Source: Rubrivivax sp. | GTDB taxonomy: Bacteria > Pseudomonadota > Gammaproteobacteria > Burkholderiales > Burkholderiaceae_C | Assembly (NCBI GenBank): GCA_024641965.1 | Contig: JAHECC010000013.1 | Span: forward strand, 1-44,087 | Direction: 5' to 3' | Length of the DNA stretch: 44,087 nt | Shown here: one piece after another, positions 37,384-44,087 of the stretch | Layout of the letters: each line of letters opens with the position of its first letter | Position numbering within the stretch: position 1 is the first letter of the stretch | Notes under the pieces: generated by a model | The model's input: the letters and a program-made list of their open reading frames with translations, nothing else | Told to the model about the DNA's origin: nothing | The model's database searches: none | Made by a program: the position numbers and the translations under genes

Positions 37384-37973
37384 CAGCCTTCGACCCCGTG
37401 CGCATCGGTCTGGTCTCGACCAGCGACCGCGCCGCCAGCGGTGTGTATGCAGACCAGGGCATACCGGCGTTGCAGGCCTGGCTGGGCGCGGCGCTGCGCA
37501 ACCCGATCACCTGGGAAAGCCGCCTGGTGCCGGACGAACAGGTGCGCATCAGCGCGGCGCTGTGCGAACTGGTGGACGACGCGCATTGCGACCTGGTGCT
37601 GACCACCGGCGGCACCGGCCCGGCGCCACGCGATGTCACGCCCGAGGCCACGCTGGCCGTGGCGCACAAACTGATGCCCGGTTTTGGCGAGCAGATGCGC
37701 CAGATCAGCCTGGCCTTCGTGCCCACCGCGATCCTGTCGCGGCAGGTGGCGGTGATCCGCGGCAAGGCGCTGATCATCAACCTGCCGGGTCAACCGAAGT
37801 CCATCGCCGAGACGCTGCAGGGCTTGCCCGCTGCCACGCCCCCGGTGCCCGGCATCTTCGCGGCGGTGCCCTATTGCATCGACCTGATCGGCGGACCCTA
37901 TCTGGAGACGGATCCGGCGACCGTCAAGGCCTTCCGGCCGAAGTCGGCGCTGCGCCCGAGCCCACCTACTTGA
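37380..37973 (+). CDS. mog: Molybdopterin adenylyltransferase MogA
   Basis: The 197-residue MoCF-domain enzyme adenylylates molybdopterin before molybdate insertion. The motif TTGGTGPAPRDVTPEAT and the MPGFGEQMRQISL segment are diagnostic, followed by the LPGQPKSIAETL element. It overlaps darP by 4 bases and converges on cysE with an 8-base overlap of the coding ends. No other molybdenum-cofactor gene is in the window. Confidence 0.94.
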   Translation: MTAFDPVRIGLVSTSDRAASGVYADQGIPALQAWLGAALRNPITWESRLVPDEQVRISAALCELVDDAHCDLVLTTGGTGPAPRDVTPEATLAVAHKLMPGFGEQMRQISLAFVPTAILSRQVAVIRGKALIINLPGQPKSIAETLQGLPAATPPVPGIFAAVPYCIDLIGGPYLETDPATVKAFRPKSALRPSPPT

Positions 37974-38745
37974 CCAGCCGGTTCAATCCGGCGGCGTCGA
38001 AACTCTCGACCTTGTGCGCATCGCCCGGCACGCAATCAGCCTGCGGCAGTTCTCGTGCGCCCGACGACAATTTCTCGATGGCCTGCCAAAGCAACGCAAT
38101 CTGGTGTTCGTGGCCGGCTGCGTTGTCGATCAGGCCCTTCATGGCCTGCGACACCGGGTCATCCCCCTGCGTCACGCCATAGGCCGAGAAGCCCATGCGC
38201 GCCGCCACCGCCTCGCGCGTGGCCTCGCTGTCGGCTTCGATGATCCGCGCCGGGTTGCCCACAGCCGTTGCGCCCGGCGGCACCGGCTTGACAACGACGG
38301 CGCCCGAACCGACGCGCGCGCCTTCGCCCACCACGAAGCCACCCAGTACCTGCGAGTTCGCGCCGACGATCACGCCACGCGCCAGCGTCGGATGCCGCTT
38401 GGCGCCCTTGGACAGCGAGGTGCCGCCCAGCGTCACACCCTGATAGATGGTGCAATCGTCGCCGATCTCTGCAGTCTCACCGACGACGACGCCCATGCCA
38501 TGGTCGATGAACACGCGCCGGCCGACCACCGCGCCGGGGTGGATCTCGATGCCGGTGAAAAAGCGCCCCAAATGCGAGATGAAGCGCCCCAGCCAGCGCA
38601 GGCCACGCGTCCAGCAGGCATGCGCCCAGCGGTGCATCACCAGGGCATGCAGGCCGGGATAGCAGGTCAGCGCCTCCCAGGCCGTACGTGCGGCTGGGTC
38701 ACGCTCGAGGATGCAGGCAATGTCTTCACGCAGTCGGCTGAACAT
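37966..38745 (-). CDS. cysE: Serine O-acetyltransferase
   Basis: The 259-residue product makes O-acetylserine for cysteine synthesis. An N-terminal helical domain (1-70) precedes the left-handed beta-helix of hexapeptide repeats, with the catalytic FFTGIEIHPGAVVGRRVFIDHGMGVVVGET stretch visible in shorter form as IDHGMGVVVGET, GVTLGGT and KRHPTL. An atypical C-terminal extension (about 190-259) follows the usual end. The ATG at 38745 (MFSRLRED) is preferred over one nine codons upstream. The coding end overlaps mog. Confidence 0.94.
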   Translation of the reverse strand: MFSRLREDIACILERDPAARTAWEALTCYPGLHALVMHRWAHACWTRGLRWLGRFISHLGRFFTGIEIHPGAVVGRRVFIDHGMGVVVGETAEIGDDCTIYQGVTLGGTSLSKGAKRHPTLARGVIVGANSQVLGGFVVGEGARVGSGAVVVKPVPPGATAVGNPARIIEADSEATREAVAARMGFSAYGVTQGDDPVSQAMKGLIDNAAGHEHQIALLWQAIEKLSSGARELPQADCVPGDAHKVESFDAAGLNRLVK

Positions 38746-38923
38746 GGGCAATTTCCGGGACAGGGCTGGCAAAGTGTATGCGGCCGCACGGATTCAGGCT
38801 CGATGCAATGCTCAAGGCCATGTCGGCGCCATCCGCTCGTGACCCTCAGCGCGCCACCCATGCGCTACGCTCGGCACTTCCGCGCGATCGGCCGCGCCCC
38901 TCCCGTCTTGCGAAAGGCTGAAG

Positions 38924-39583
38924 ATGTCGAAGTGTCTGGGCATGCTGATCCTGCTGGTCGGCACCAGCCTGTGGATGGCCGGTTGCGCGACCATCGCGAC
39001 GACGGTCGATGCGCAGTGGGTGGACCCGGCGGCTGTGGGCAAACACACCGTGCGCAACGTGATGGTCATGTCGGCGGTGCAGGATTCGACCAGCCGGCGC
39101 CTGTTCGAAGACCGCATGGTGGCCGTGCTCAGCGCCTCGGGCGTCCGCGCAGTGCAGTCCTACAAGTTCATCCCCGAAGACGGGCCCGTCGCCGAAGACA
39201 CGCTGCGTGCTGCCGTGGCCAAGGCCGGCGTCGCGCACGCCATGGTCACGCGCATCACCAGCGTCAGCACCCAGGTGAACGTCTCGCCGGGCATGGTGAT
39301 GGGCCCCGCATGGGGGCCGGGCTGGGGCTGGGGCGGCGGTTGGGGTTATGGCTGGGGCGGCTTCGCCGGCTACCACAACGCGATGTGGGCCACGACCACG
39401 CCGCCGATGGTGACGACAACACAGAACGTGCGCTCCGACACGCGCGTGTTCGACGCCGCAGACGCCGCCGTGCTGTGGTCGGCGACCACCACCACGGCCA
39501 CGGGCTACACCGCCGTGCCGCAGTTGATCGACCAGTTCGTGCAGCTGATCGTCGGCGCACTCAAGCTCGACGGCATCATCTGA
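38924..39583 (+). CDS. Putative lipoprotein with Gly/Trp-rich segment
   Basis: The 219-residue protein has a clear lipoprotein signal: hydrophobic residues 5-18 and lipobox WMAG-C at C21. The mature part has a mixed alpha/beta N-terminal region (about 40-115), a short glycine/tryptophan-rich stretch (about 127-147, WGPGWGWGGGWGYGWGG), and a C-terminal region ending LIDQFVQLIVGALKLDGII. I do not recognise a named family. It lies on the plus strand between cysE and trmJ (both minus), which are often adjacent in betaproteobacteria, so it looks inserted. An outer-membrane location is inferred from the lack of D at +2. Confidence 0.8.
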   Translation: MSKCLGMLILLVGTSLWMAGCATIATTVDAQWVDPAAVGKHTVRNVMVMSAVQDSTSRRLFEDRMVAVLSASGVRAVQSYKFIPEDGPVAEDTLRAAVAKAGVAHAMVTRITSVSTQVNVSPGMVMGPAWGPGWGWGGGWGYGWGGFAGYHNAMWATTTPPMVTTTQNVRSDTRVFDAADAAVLWSATTTTATGYTAVPQLIDQFVQLIVGALKLDGII

Positions 39584-39620
39584 CAGTGCGCCGCGCTTTC
39601 GGCGCCACCGCTCAGCCGGT

Positions 39621-40346
39621 TCAGCGCCGTTGCTGGACGGCGCGCGCGATGCCGCGCAGGATGTGCACCTCTTCCACCGTGAGTTGCGTGCGGTTCAGCA
39701 TCTGTTGCAGTCTCGGCATCAACTTCTTCGGCGCGTTCAGGTCCAAGAAGCCCAGTTCCACCAGCGCCGCCTGCCAATGCTCCAGCGCGCCCTGCACGAC
39801 CGCGGCATCCGCGGTCTCGGCATCGGCGGTACGCGGCTGCACGTCGAAGCCACCCAGTGCCTGACGCCACTCGTAGGCGACCAGTTGCACCGCCTGCGCC
39901 AGGTTCAGTGATCCATAGCCCGGTGCGGTTGGAATGCTCAGGCACGCGTGGCAACGATAGACATCGTCGTTGCCCATGCCGAAGCGCTCGCCGCCGAAGA
40001 CGAAGGCCACCGACAAGGCGCTGTCGCGCAGCGACTCGAAATGCGCACGCGGCGCCAAGGTCGGCGGGCCGAAGTCACGCGGCGTCATCGCCGTGGCGCA
40101 GACATGTTGCATGCCCAGCAGGGCCTCGTCCAGGTTGTCCACCACCCGCGCACGCGCCAGGACGTCGGCAGCCCCGCTGGCCATGGCCACGGCCTCCTCG
40201 CGCGACAACACGTCGGCAAAACGCGGCCGCACCAGCACCAGGTCGCCGAAGCCCATGACCTTGATGGCGCGTGCCACCGCGCCGACATTGCCGGCATGGC
40301 TGGTGTGCATCAGCACGAATCGTGTCGGGTCGGGCGGCGCGGGCAT
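39621..40346 (-). CDS. trmJ: tRNA (cytidine/uridine-2'-O) methyltransferase TrmJ
   Basis: The 241-residue SPOUT-class RNA methyltransferase modifies position 32 of tRNAs. The N-terminus FVLMHTSHAGNVGAVARAIKVMG, FVFGGERFGMGNDDV and the trefoil-knot segment SLNLAQAVQLVAYEW are diagnostic. A C-terminal helical extension ends RNTQLTVEEVHILRGIARA-like. It is divergent from suhB with 91 bases between starts, the standard betaproteobacterial arrangement. Confidence 0.95.
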   Translation of the reverse strand: MPAPPDPTRFVLMHTSHAGNVGAVARAIKVMGFGDLVLVRPRFADVLSREEAVAMASGAADVLARARVVDNLDEALLGMQHVCATAMTPRDFGPPTLAPRAHFESLRDSALSVAFVFGGERFGMGNDDVYRCHACLSIPTAPGYGSLNLAQAVQLVAYEWRQALGGFDVQPRTADAETADAAVVQGALEHWQAALVELGFLDLNAPKKLMPRLQQMLNRTQLTVEEVHILRGIARAVQQRR

Positions 40347-40353
40347 GGACGGC

Positions 40354-40359
40354 TAAAAT
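40354..40359 (+). promoter_or_regulatory. suhB promoter -10 box
   Basis: TAAAAT in the 91-base trmJ-suhB divergent region, 79 bases upstream of the chosen suhB ATG, with a predicted start near 40366. No clear -35 is visible because the upstream sequence enters trmJ. Confidence 0.5.
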
Positions 40360-40437
40360 CGCGGGTTGTCAGCGGCATTCTCGCCGCGTTGCTCTTTGCC
40401 ACTGCCAGATTGCCCCGCCGCCCGGCGCACCCAGCCC

Positions 40438-41319
40438 ATGACACAAGCCCTGCACCCCATGCTCAACATTGCCGTCAAGGCGGCGCGAGCGGCCGGCGCG
40501 ATCATCAACCGCGCGGCACTGGACATCGACCTGCTCAAGGTCAACACCAAGAACCCGAACGATTTCGTCACCGAAGTCGATCACGCCAGCGAGCGCGTGA
40601 TCATCGACACGCTGCTCGAGGCCTATCCCGGCCACGGCATCCTGGCCGAGGAGTCGGGCCGCGCGCACGGCGCCAAGGACAGCGAGTACCTGTGGATCAT
40701 CGATCCGCTCGATGGCACCACCAATTTCATCCACGGCCTGCCGACCTATGCCGTATCCATCGGCCTGGCCTACCGCGGCCAGATGCAGCAGGCCGTCGTC
40801 TACGACCCGGCGCGCAACGACCTGTTCTTTGCCTCCAAGGGGCGCGGCGCCTTCCTCAACGACCGGCGCCTGCGCGTGAGCAAGCGCGTGAGGCTGTCCG
40901 ATTCCCTCATCGGCACCGGCTTCCCCTTCCGCAAGGGCGACAACTTCAAGCGCTACGTGAAGATGCTCGAGGAGCTGATGCCGCAGTGCGCCGGGCTGCG
41001 CCGCCCTGGGGCGGCGGCGCTCGACCTGTGTTACGTGGCCGCCGGCTGGTACGACGGCTTCTTCGAGACCGGCCTGCAGCCCTGGGACGTGGCCGCGGGT
41101 GCGCTGATGGTCAGCGAAGCTGGCGGGCTGATCGGCAACTTCAGCGGCGACGCCGACTACCTGTTCCAGCGCGAGGTGGTCGCCGGCAACCCCAAGATCT
41201 TCGGTCAGCTGGTGCGCATCCTCACGCCCTTCACGCGCGTGATTCCAGGAACCACGGCCACGGTTGACGACGAGCCCGATGCGCCGCCGCCGCCCGCCTC
41301 GCGCATCAAAGGTGCTTGA
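40438..41319 (+). CDS. suhB: Inositol-1-monophosphatase / SuhB
   Basis: The 293-residue magnesium-dependent phosphatase is also, in E. coli, a factor of the rRNA antitermination complex. Metal-site motifs are E71 (ILAEESG), DPLDGTTN (89-96) and [15 protein letters not shown] near residue 220. The C-terminal ~25 residues are a Pro/Asp-rich extension ([12 protein letters not shown]). The ATG at 40438 is chosen; a second ATG seven codons later (MLNIAVKA) is also plausible. The last 14 bases overlap the convergent GNAT gene. Confidence 0.95.
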   Translation: MTQALHPMLNIAVKAARAAGAIINRAALDIDLLKVNTKNPNDFVTEVDHASERVIIDTLLEAYPGHGILAEESGRAHGAKDSEYLWIIDPLDGTTNFIHGLPTYAVSIGLAYRGQMQQAVVYDPARNDLFFASKGRGAFLNDRRLRVSKRVRLSDSLIGTGFPFRKGDNFKRYVKMLEELMPQCAGLRRPGAAALDLCYVAAGWYDGFFETGLQPWDVAAGALMVSEAGGLIGNFSGDADYLFQREVVAGNPKIFGQLVRILTPFTRVIPGTTATVDDEPDAPPPPASRIKGA

Positions 41320-41836
41320 AGTAAAAGGTCGTGGGGCACAACCCGCCACCGGGCCATAGCGCATAGTCGGGCACCTCGCCCGCGCGTTCCCAGCCGGCGC
41401 GCTCGTACAACCGTGCTGCATCGCCGCCGGTCACGGTGTCGAGCACCAGCACGCGGCGCTTGGCCTGTCGTGCCGCGGCCTCCAGCGCCTGCATCAGTTG
41501 CTGGCCGACGCCTTGCCGTCGCGCACGACGATGCACCAGCATCTTGGCCACATCGGCGCGGTGCGGCTGGTTGTCCGGCATCGCCAGGATCAATTGGACC
41601 GTTCCGAAGATGCAGCCGACTTCGTCTTCGGCCACCAGGAGCACGCGCTCGCCGCGCGCAACAGCGTCGATCACGCCGCGCCAGAAGGCCACCGCGCGCT
41701 CGCGCGGCAGCGGCCACAAGAAGCTGACCGAAGCGCCGCCCTCGACGCAGTCGATCAGCACATCGGTCAGCGCGTCGATGCAAGGTCCGGCCTCCACGGC
41801 CGACAGGCACCGGACGGCGACACCGTGTGTGCTCAT
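41306..41836 (-). CDS. GNAT-family N-acetyltransferase
   Basis: A 176-residue acyltransferase. The acetyl-CoA loop [19 protein letters not shown] and the C-terminal [23 protein letters not shown]-type motif ([14 protein letters not shown]) are clear. The ATG at 41836 overlaps the stop of a possible small upstream ORF and has no ribosome-binding site of its own, so coupling or a later start is possible. The stop lies within the last codons of suhB. The substrate is unknown. Confidence 0.85.
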   Translation of the reverse strand: MSTHGVAVRCLSAVEAGPCIDALTDVLIDCVEGGASVSFLWPLPRERAVAFWRGVIDAVARGERVLLVAEDEVGCIFGTVQLILAMPDNQPHRADVAKMLVHRRARRQGVGQQLMQALEAAARQAKRRVLVLDTVTGGDAARLYERAGWERAGEVPDYALWPGGGLCPTTFYFKHL

Positions 41837-42036
41837 CGCGTCATCGCACGCCGCGCCAAGGCGCTCGCGGCCTTCACAACCACCAGCAGTAGCGGCATTG
41901 CATGCAGCACCGTCGCTGTCTTGTCCATGTGGAACTGTCCCATTTCAAGGGCCGGCAAGGAATTCCGTGGCCGCGGGGCGAATGGCTTTGGCCAGCCGAT
42001 CCCATCCATCGTGAACGCGCGCGCGGCCTCGGCCAA
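41833..42036 (-). CDS. Possible small hypothetical protein upstream of the GNAT gene
   Basis: The 228-base gap between the EgtB-like gene and the GNAT gene holds a 67-codon minus-strand frame starting at a TTG (42034-42036) with a GGAGG site five bases upstream (42042-42046), and ending in a TGA that overlaps the GNAT ATG. An ATG ten codons in (42009) is an alternative start. The product has a central hydrophobic stretch ([15 protein letters not shown]) near the C-terminus. The frame is open much further upstream because of high GC, so coding is not proven and I recognise no family. Confidence 0.3.
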   Translation of the reverse strand: MAEAARAFTMDGIGWPKPFAPRPRNSLPALEMGQFHMDKTATVLHAMPLLLVVVKAASALARRAMTR

Positions 42037-42064
42037 ACATTCCTCCACGGCCAAGACCTGAGGC

Positions 42065-43357
42065 TCAGACGTCGCGCGCCAGGCGTGCCCCGCTGAATTG
42101 CCACTGTGCGTCGGGTGGAAAGAAGTTGCGGTAGCTGGCACGCACGTGGCCGGCTGGCGTGGCACACGAGCCGCCACGCAGCACGAACTGGTTGCACATG
42201 AACTTGCCGTTGTATTCACCGACGGCCCCCGGCGCAGGACGAAAGCCCGGGTAGGCCGCATAAGCTGACTGTGTCCATTCCCAGACGTCGCCGAACATCT
42301 GCAGCGGCCGCTCGCGCACCGGCTGCGTAGCGGGTAGCGGATGATAGGCGCGGCTGTTGGCGAAATTGCCGGTCTTCGACGAGGGCCCGAACACGCGCGC
42401 CGCATGCTCCCACTCGGCCTCGGTGGGCAGCCGCGCGCCAGCCCAGCGGGCATAGGCGTCGGCCTCGAAGTAGCTGATATGCGGCAGCGGCGTGTGCGCA
42501 TCGATCGGCACCTGGCCCTGCAGGCTGTAGGTGGTGGCGTCTTCGGCGCTCCAGTACAGCGGCGCACGACGCGCCCCGCTGCACACCCAGTCCCAGCCCA
42601 TCGACAACCACAATTCACTGCGTTGATAGCCGCCGTCGCCGATGAAGGCCTGAAAATCGCCGTGGTTGATGGGGCGCGAGGCGATTTCGAAGTCGCGCAG
42701 CAACAGTGCGTGGCGCGGCGCTTCGTTGTCGAAATGGAAGGTGCCGTCGTGCACGGGGTCGTAACCACTTTCGATCTGCCCACCCAGCACGCGCAGCCAG
42801 CGCAGCGGTTGCTCCTGCACGGCGGTCATCGGCCAGCGCCGCGCGTAGCCGGCGCTGGGCAGGTTCATTGACAGTGCGTGCTTGATATCGGTGAGCAGCA
42901 ACTCCTGATGCTGCTGTTCGTGGTTCAGGCCCAGGCGCAGCAGGGCCGCAAAGCCCGCATCGGCCGCATTCATGTCGATAACGTCGTGCATGCGTGTTTC
43001 GACCTGCTGCCTGTATGCCAGCACCTCGTCCAGCCGCGGCCGGGACACCAGGCCTCGCTGCGAGCGCGGATGCTGCGGCCCGACGCCCTCGTAGTAGCTG
43101 TTGAAGAGCACGCGAAAGCGGGCGTCGAAGGGCTCGAAGCCAGCTTCGTATCGTTCCAGCAGGAAGGTCTCGAAGAACCAGGTGGTGTGCGCCAAGTGCC
43201 ACTTGCTCGGGCTGGCGTCGGGCATCGACTGCAACAGGCAATCTTCAGCGGACAGCGGCTCGATCAGCTTGAGCGTGTCGCCGCGCACGGCCGCGAATGC
43301 CTGCCCCAAGGCACTCTGCGCCGATGCCGACGTGCGGCTTTGCGTCGTCGTGGCCAC
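42065..43357 (-). CDS. EgtB-type non-haem iron sulfoxide synthase (ergothioneine or selenoneine biosynthesis)
   Basis: The 430-residue protein has a DinB-like domain followed by a C-terminal formylglycine-generating-enzyme-like domain. Iron ligands are H57 (or H54) in [10 protein letters not shown] and the H146-x3-H150-x-E152 motif (NHEQQHQE). The substrate-binding segment [14 protein letters not shown] and the FGE-type end [28 protein letters not shown] match EgtB. The start is a GTG. No egtD, egtA or egtC homologue is in the window; the neighbour across 168 bases is selD. EgtB homologues next to selD include SenA, the selenoneine synthase, so either assignment is possible. Confidence 0.88.
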   Translation of the reverse strand: MATTTQSRTSASAQSALGQAFAAVRGDTLKLIEPLSAEDCLLQSMPDASPSKWHLAHTTWFFETFLLERYEAGFEPFDARFRVLFNSYYEGVGPQHPRSQRGLVSRPRLDEVLAYRQQVETRMHDVIDMNAADAGFAALLRLGLNHEQQHQELLLTDIKHALSMNLPSAGYARRWPMTAVQEQPLRWLRVLGGQIESGYDPVHDGTFHFDNEAPRHALLLRDFEIASRPINHGDFQAFIGDGGYQRSELWLSMGWDWVCSGARRAPLYWSAEDATTYSLQGQVPIDAHTPLPHISYFEADAYARWAGARLPTEAEWEHAARVFGPSSKTGNFANSRAYHPLPATQPVRERPLQMFGDVWEWTQSAYAAYPGFRPAPGAVGEYNGKFMCNQFVLRGGSCATPAGHVRASYRNFFPPDAQWQFSGARLARDV

Positions 43358-43525
43358 GTTCTTATGCTAATGCAAGCGCGCCTGTGCACGCTTTCCAGGG
43401 GACTTGCGAGAAGCGGCCCGTGCGACACCGGCACATCGCCGTGCACGACAATGAAGCCCCGGCGGCGCTGCTGCTGCGCGTGCTGGTCGCAGACTACTTG
43501 GCCAGCCCGTCATCGAAGGCCGACC

Positions 43526-44087
43526 ATGAACGCACCCAGGCTCACAACTCCCACCGAACCCCGCCTGACCTCGCTGTCGCATGGCGGCGGCTGCGGTTGC
43601 AAGATCGCGCCAGGCGTGCTGTCCGAAATCCTCAAGGGCACGGCGGCGATGCCCATTCCAAAGGAACTGCTGGTCGGCATCGAGACCGCCGACGATGCCG
43701 CGGTGTACCAGCTCAACGACGAGCAGGCGCTGATCGCCACCACCGACTTCTTCATGCCGATCGTCGACGACCCCTTCGACTTCGGCCGCATTGCCGCCAC
43801 CAACGCCCTCAGCGACGTCTACGCGATGGGGGGCAGACCGATCCTGGCATTGGCGCTGGTGGGCATGCCGATCAACGTGCTGTCCACGCAGACCATCGGC
43901 CGCATCCTCGAAGGCGGCGCCTCGGTGTGCAGCGAAGCCGGCATCCCGATCGCCGGCGGCCACACCATCGATTCGGTCGAAGCCATCTATGGCCTGGTGG
44001 CGCTCGGGCTGGTTCACCCGAAGCATGTCAAGCGCAATGCCGGCGCGCGCCCTGGCGATGTGCTGGTTCTGGGCAAGCCGCTGGGCG
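43526..44087 (+). CDS. selD: Selenophosphate synthetase, N-terminal part
   Basis: The 187 visible codons of SelD make selenophosphate from selenide and ATP. The active-site loop [10 protein letters not shown] has C23 and K26, matching C17 and K20 of E. coli; the nucleophile is a normal cysteine, not selenocysteine. DDAAVYQLN and [23 protein letters not shown] carry the metal/ATP-binding aspartates. The gene runs off the right edge. It is divergent from the EgtB-like gene; the 168-base gap holds no convincing ORF. Confidence 0.96.
   Translation, partial: MNAPRLTTPTEPRLTSLSHGGGCGCKIAPGVLSEILKGTAAMPIPKELLVGIETADDAAVYQLNDEQALIATTDFFMPIVDDPFDFGRIAATNALSDVYAMGGRPILALALVGMPINVLSTQTIGRILEGGASVCSEAGIPIAGGHTIDSVEAIYGLVALGLVHPKHVKRNAGARPGDVLVLGKPLG

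Noticed and set aside
41833-42783. 316-codon same-strand frame overlapping the EgtB-like gene
   Set aside because: Its first two thirds are an out-of-frame shadow of the EgtB-like gene; only the 3' end beyond that gene is considered, as a low-confidence small ORF.
43526-43610. Possible selenocysteine in SelD
   Set aside because: The active-site position is an ordinary cysteine codon and no in-frame TGA occurs in the visible part.

Overview
This window reads as chromosomal core DNA of a high-GC betaproteobacterium, most likely order Burkholderiales and perhaps close to Rubrivivax, Leptothrix or Methylibium. That placement is inferred from gene order (rpsO-pnp-qor-tpiA-secG-tRNA-Leu-nuo; isc operon followed by tsaD; trmJ divergent from suhB), from polyhydroxybutyrate metabolism and from the style of the GC-rich intergenic repeats. 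I see no insertion sequence, prophage, CRISPR array or plasmid gene.

Layout. (1) 1-10286, all minus strand: rpsO, pnp, a quinone oxidoreductase, tpiA, secG, tRNA-Leu(GAG) and the start of the complex I operon nuoA-B-C-D-E-F-G (nuoG is cut by the window edge). Two GC-rich palindromic repeat patches interrupt the nuo operon, between C and D and between E and F. (2) 10457-12199: a PLP aminotransferase and, divergent from it, a small heat-shock protein. (3) 12222-19121, minus strand: the Fe-S assembly operon iscR-S-U-A, a GNAT acetyltransferase, hscB-hscA-fdx, then tsaD two bases after fdx. A large palindrome overlapping an IscR-like site lies upstream of iscR. (4) 19316-25728: uvrB divergent from an aromatic/aspartate aminotransferase, then an intracellular PHB depolymerase, a stand-alone RsxB-type ferredoxin and endonuclease III. 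(5) 25807-28899: a ZapB-like coiled-coil gene, zapA, the 6S RNA gene ssrS, an EVE-domain protein, a TauE/SafE permease, and on the opposite strand a PAS-GGDEF protein with a degenerate active site. (6) 29102-35252: a BaiN-type flavoprotein, rpsU, a YqeY protein, a rhodanese/phosphatase-like protein, and a TRAP transporter whose membrane subunits (plus strand) converge on the gene for its binding protein (minus strand) across a bidirectional terminator. (7) 35385-41836: pmbA divergent from darP-mog, cysE, a glycine/tryptophan-rich lipoprotein, trmJ divergent from suhB, and a second GNAT protein. (8) 42065-44087: an EgtB-type sulfoxide synthase divergent from selD.

How the genes work together. 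Most genes form standard modules: respiration (nuo), RNA turnover and translation (pnp, rpsO, rpsU, tsaD, trmJ, darP, tRNA), Fe-S assembly (isc), DNA repair (uvrB, nth), division (zapA and partner), and carbon storage (phaZ). The Fe-S operon supplies many proteins encoded here, including the Nuo subunits, Nth and RsxB. The most interesting neighbourhood is the last one: an EgtB homologue next to selenophosphate synthetase suggests a selenoneine (SenA-like) rather than, or as well as, an ergothioneine role. The partner glycosyltransferase SenB is not visible inside the window. RNA-level structures (6S RNA and leader hairpins of pnp, rpsO, rpsU and iscR) are the other main points of interest.
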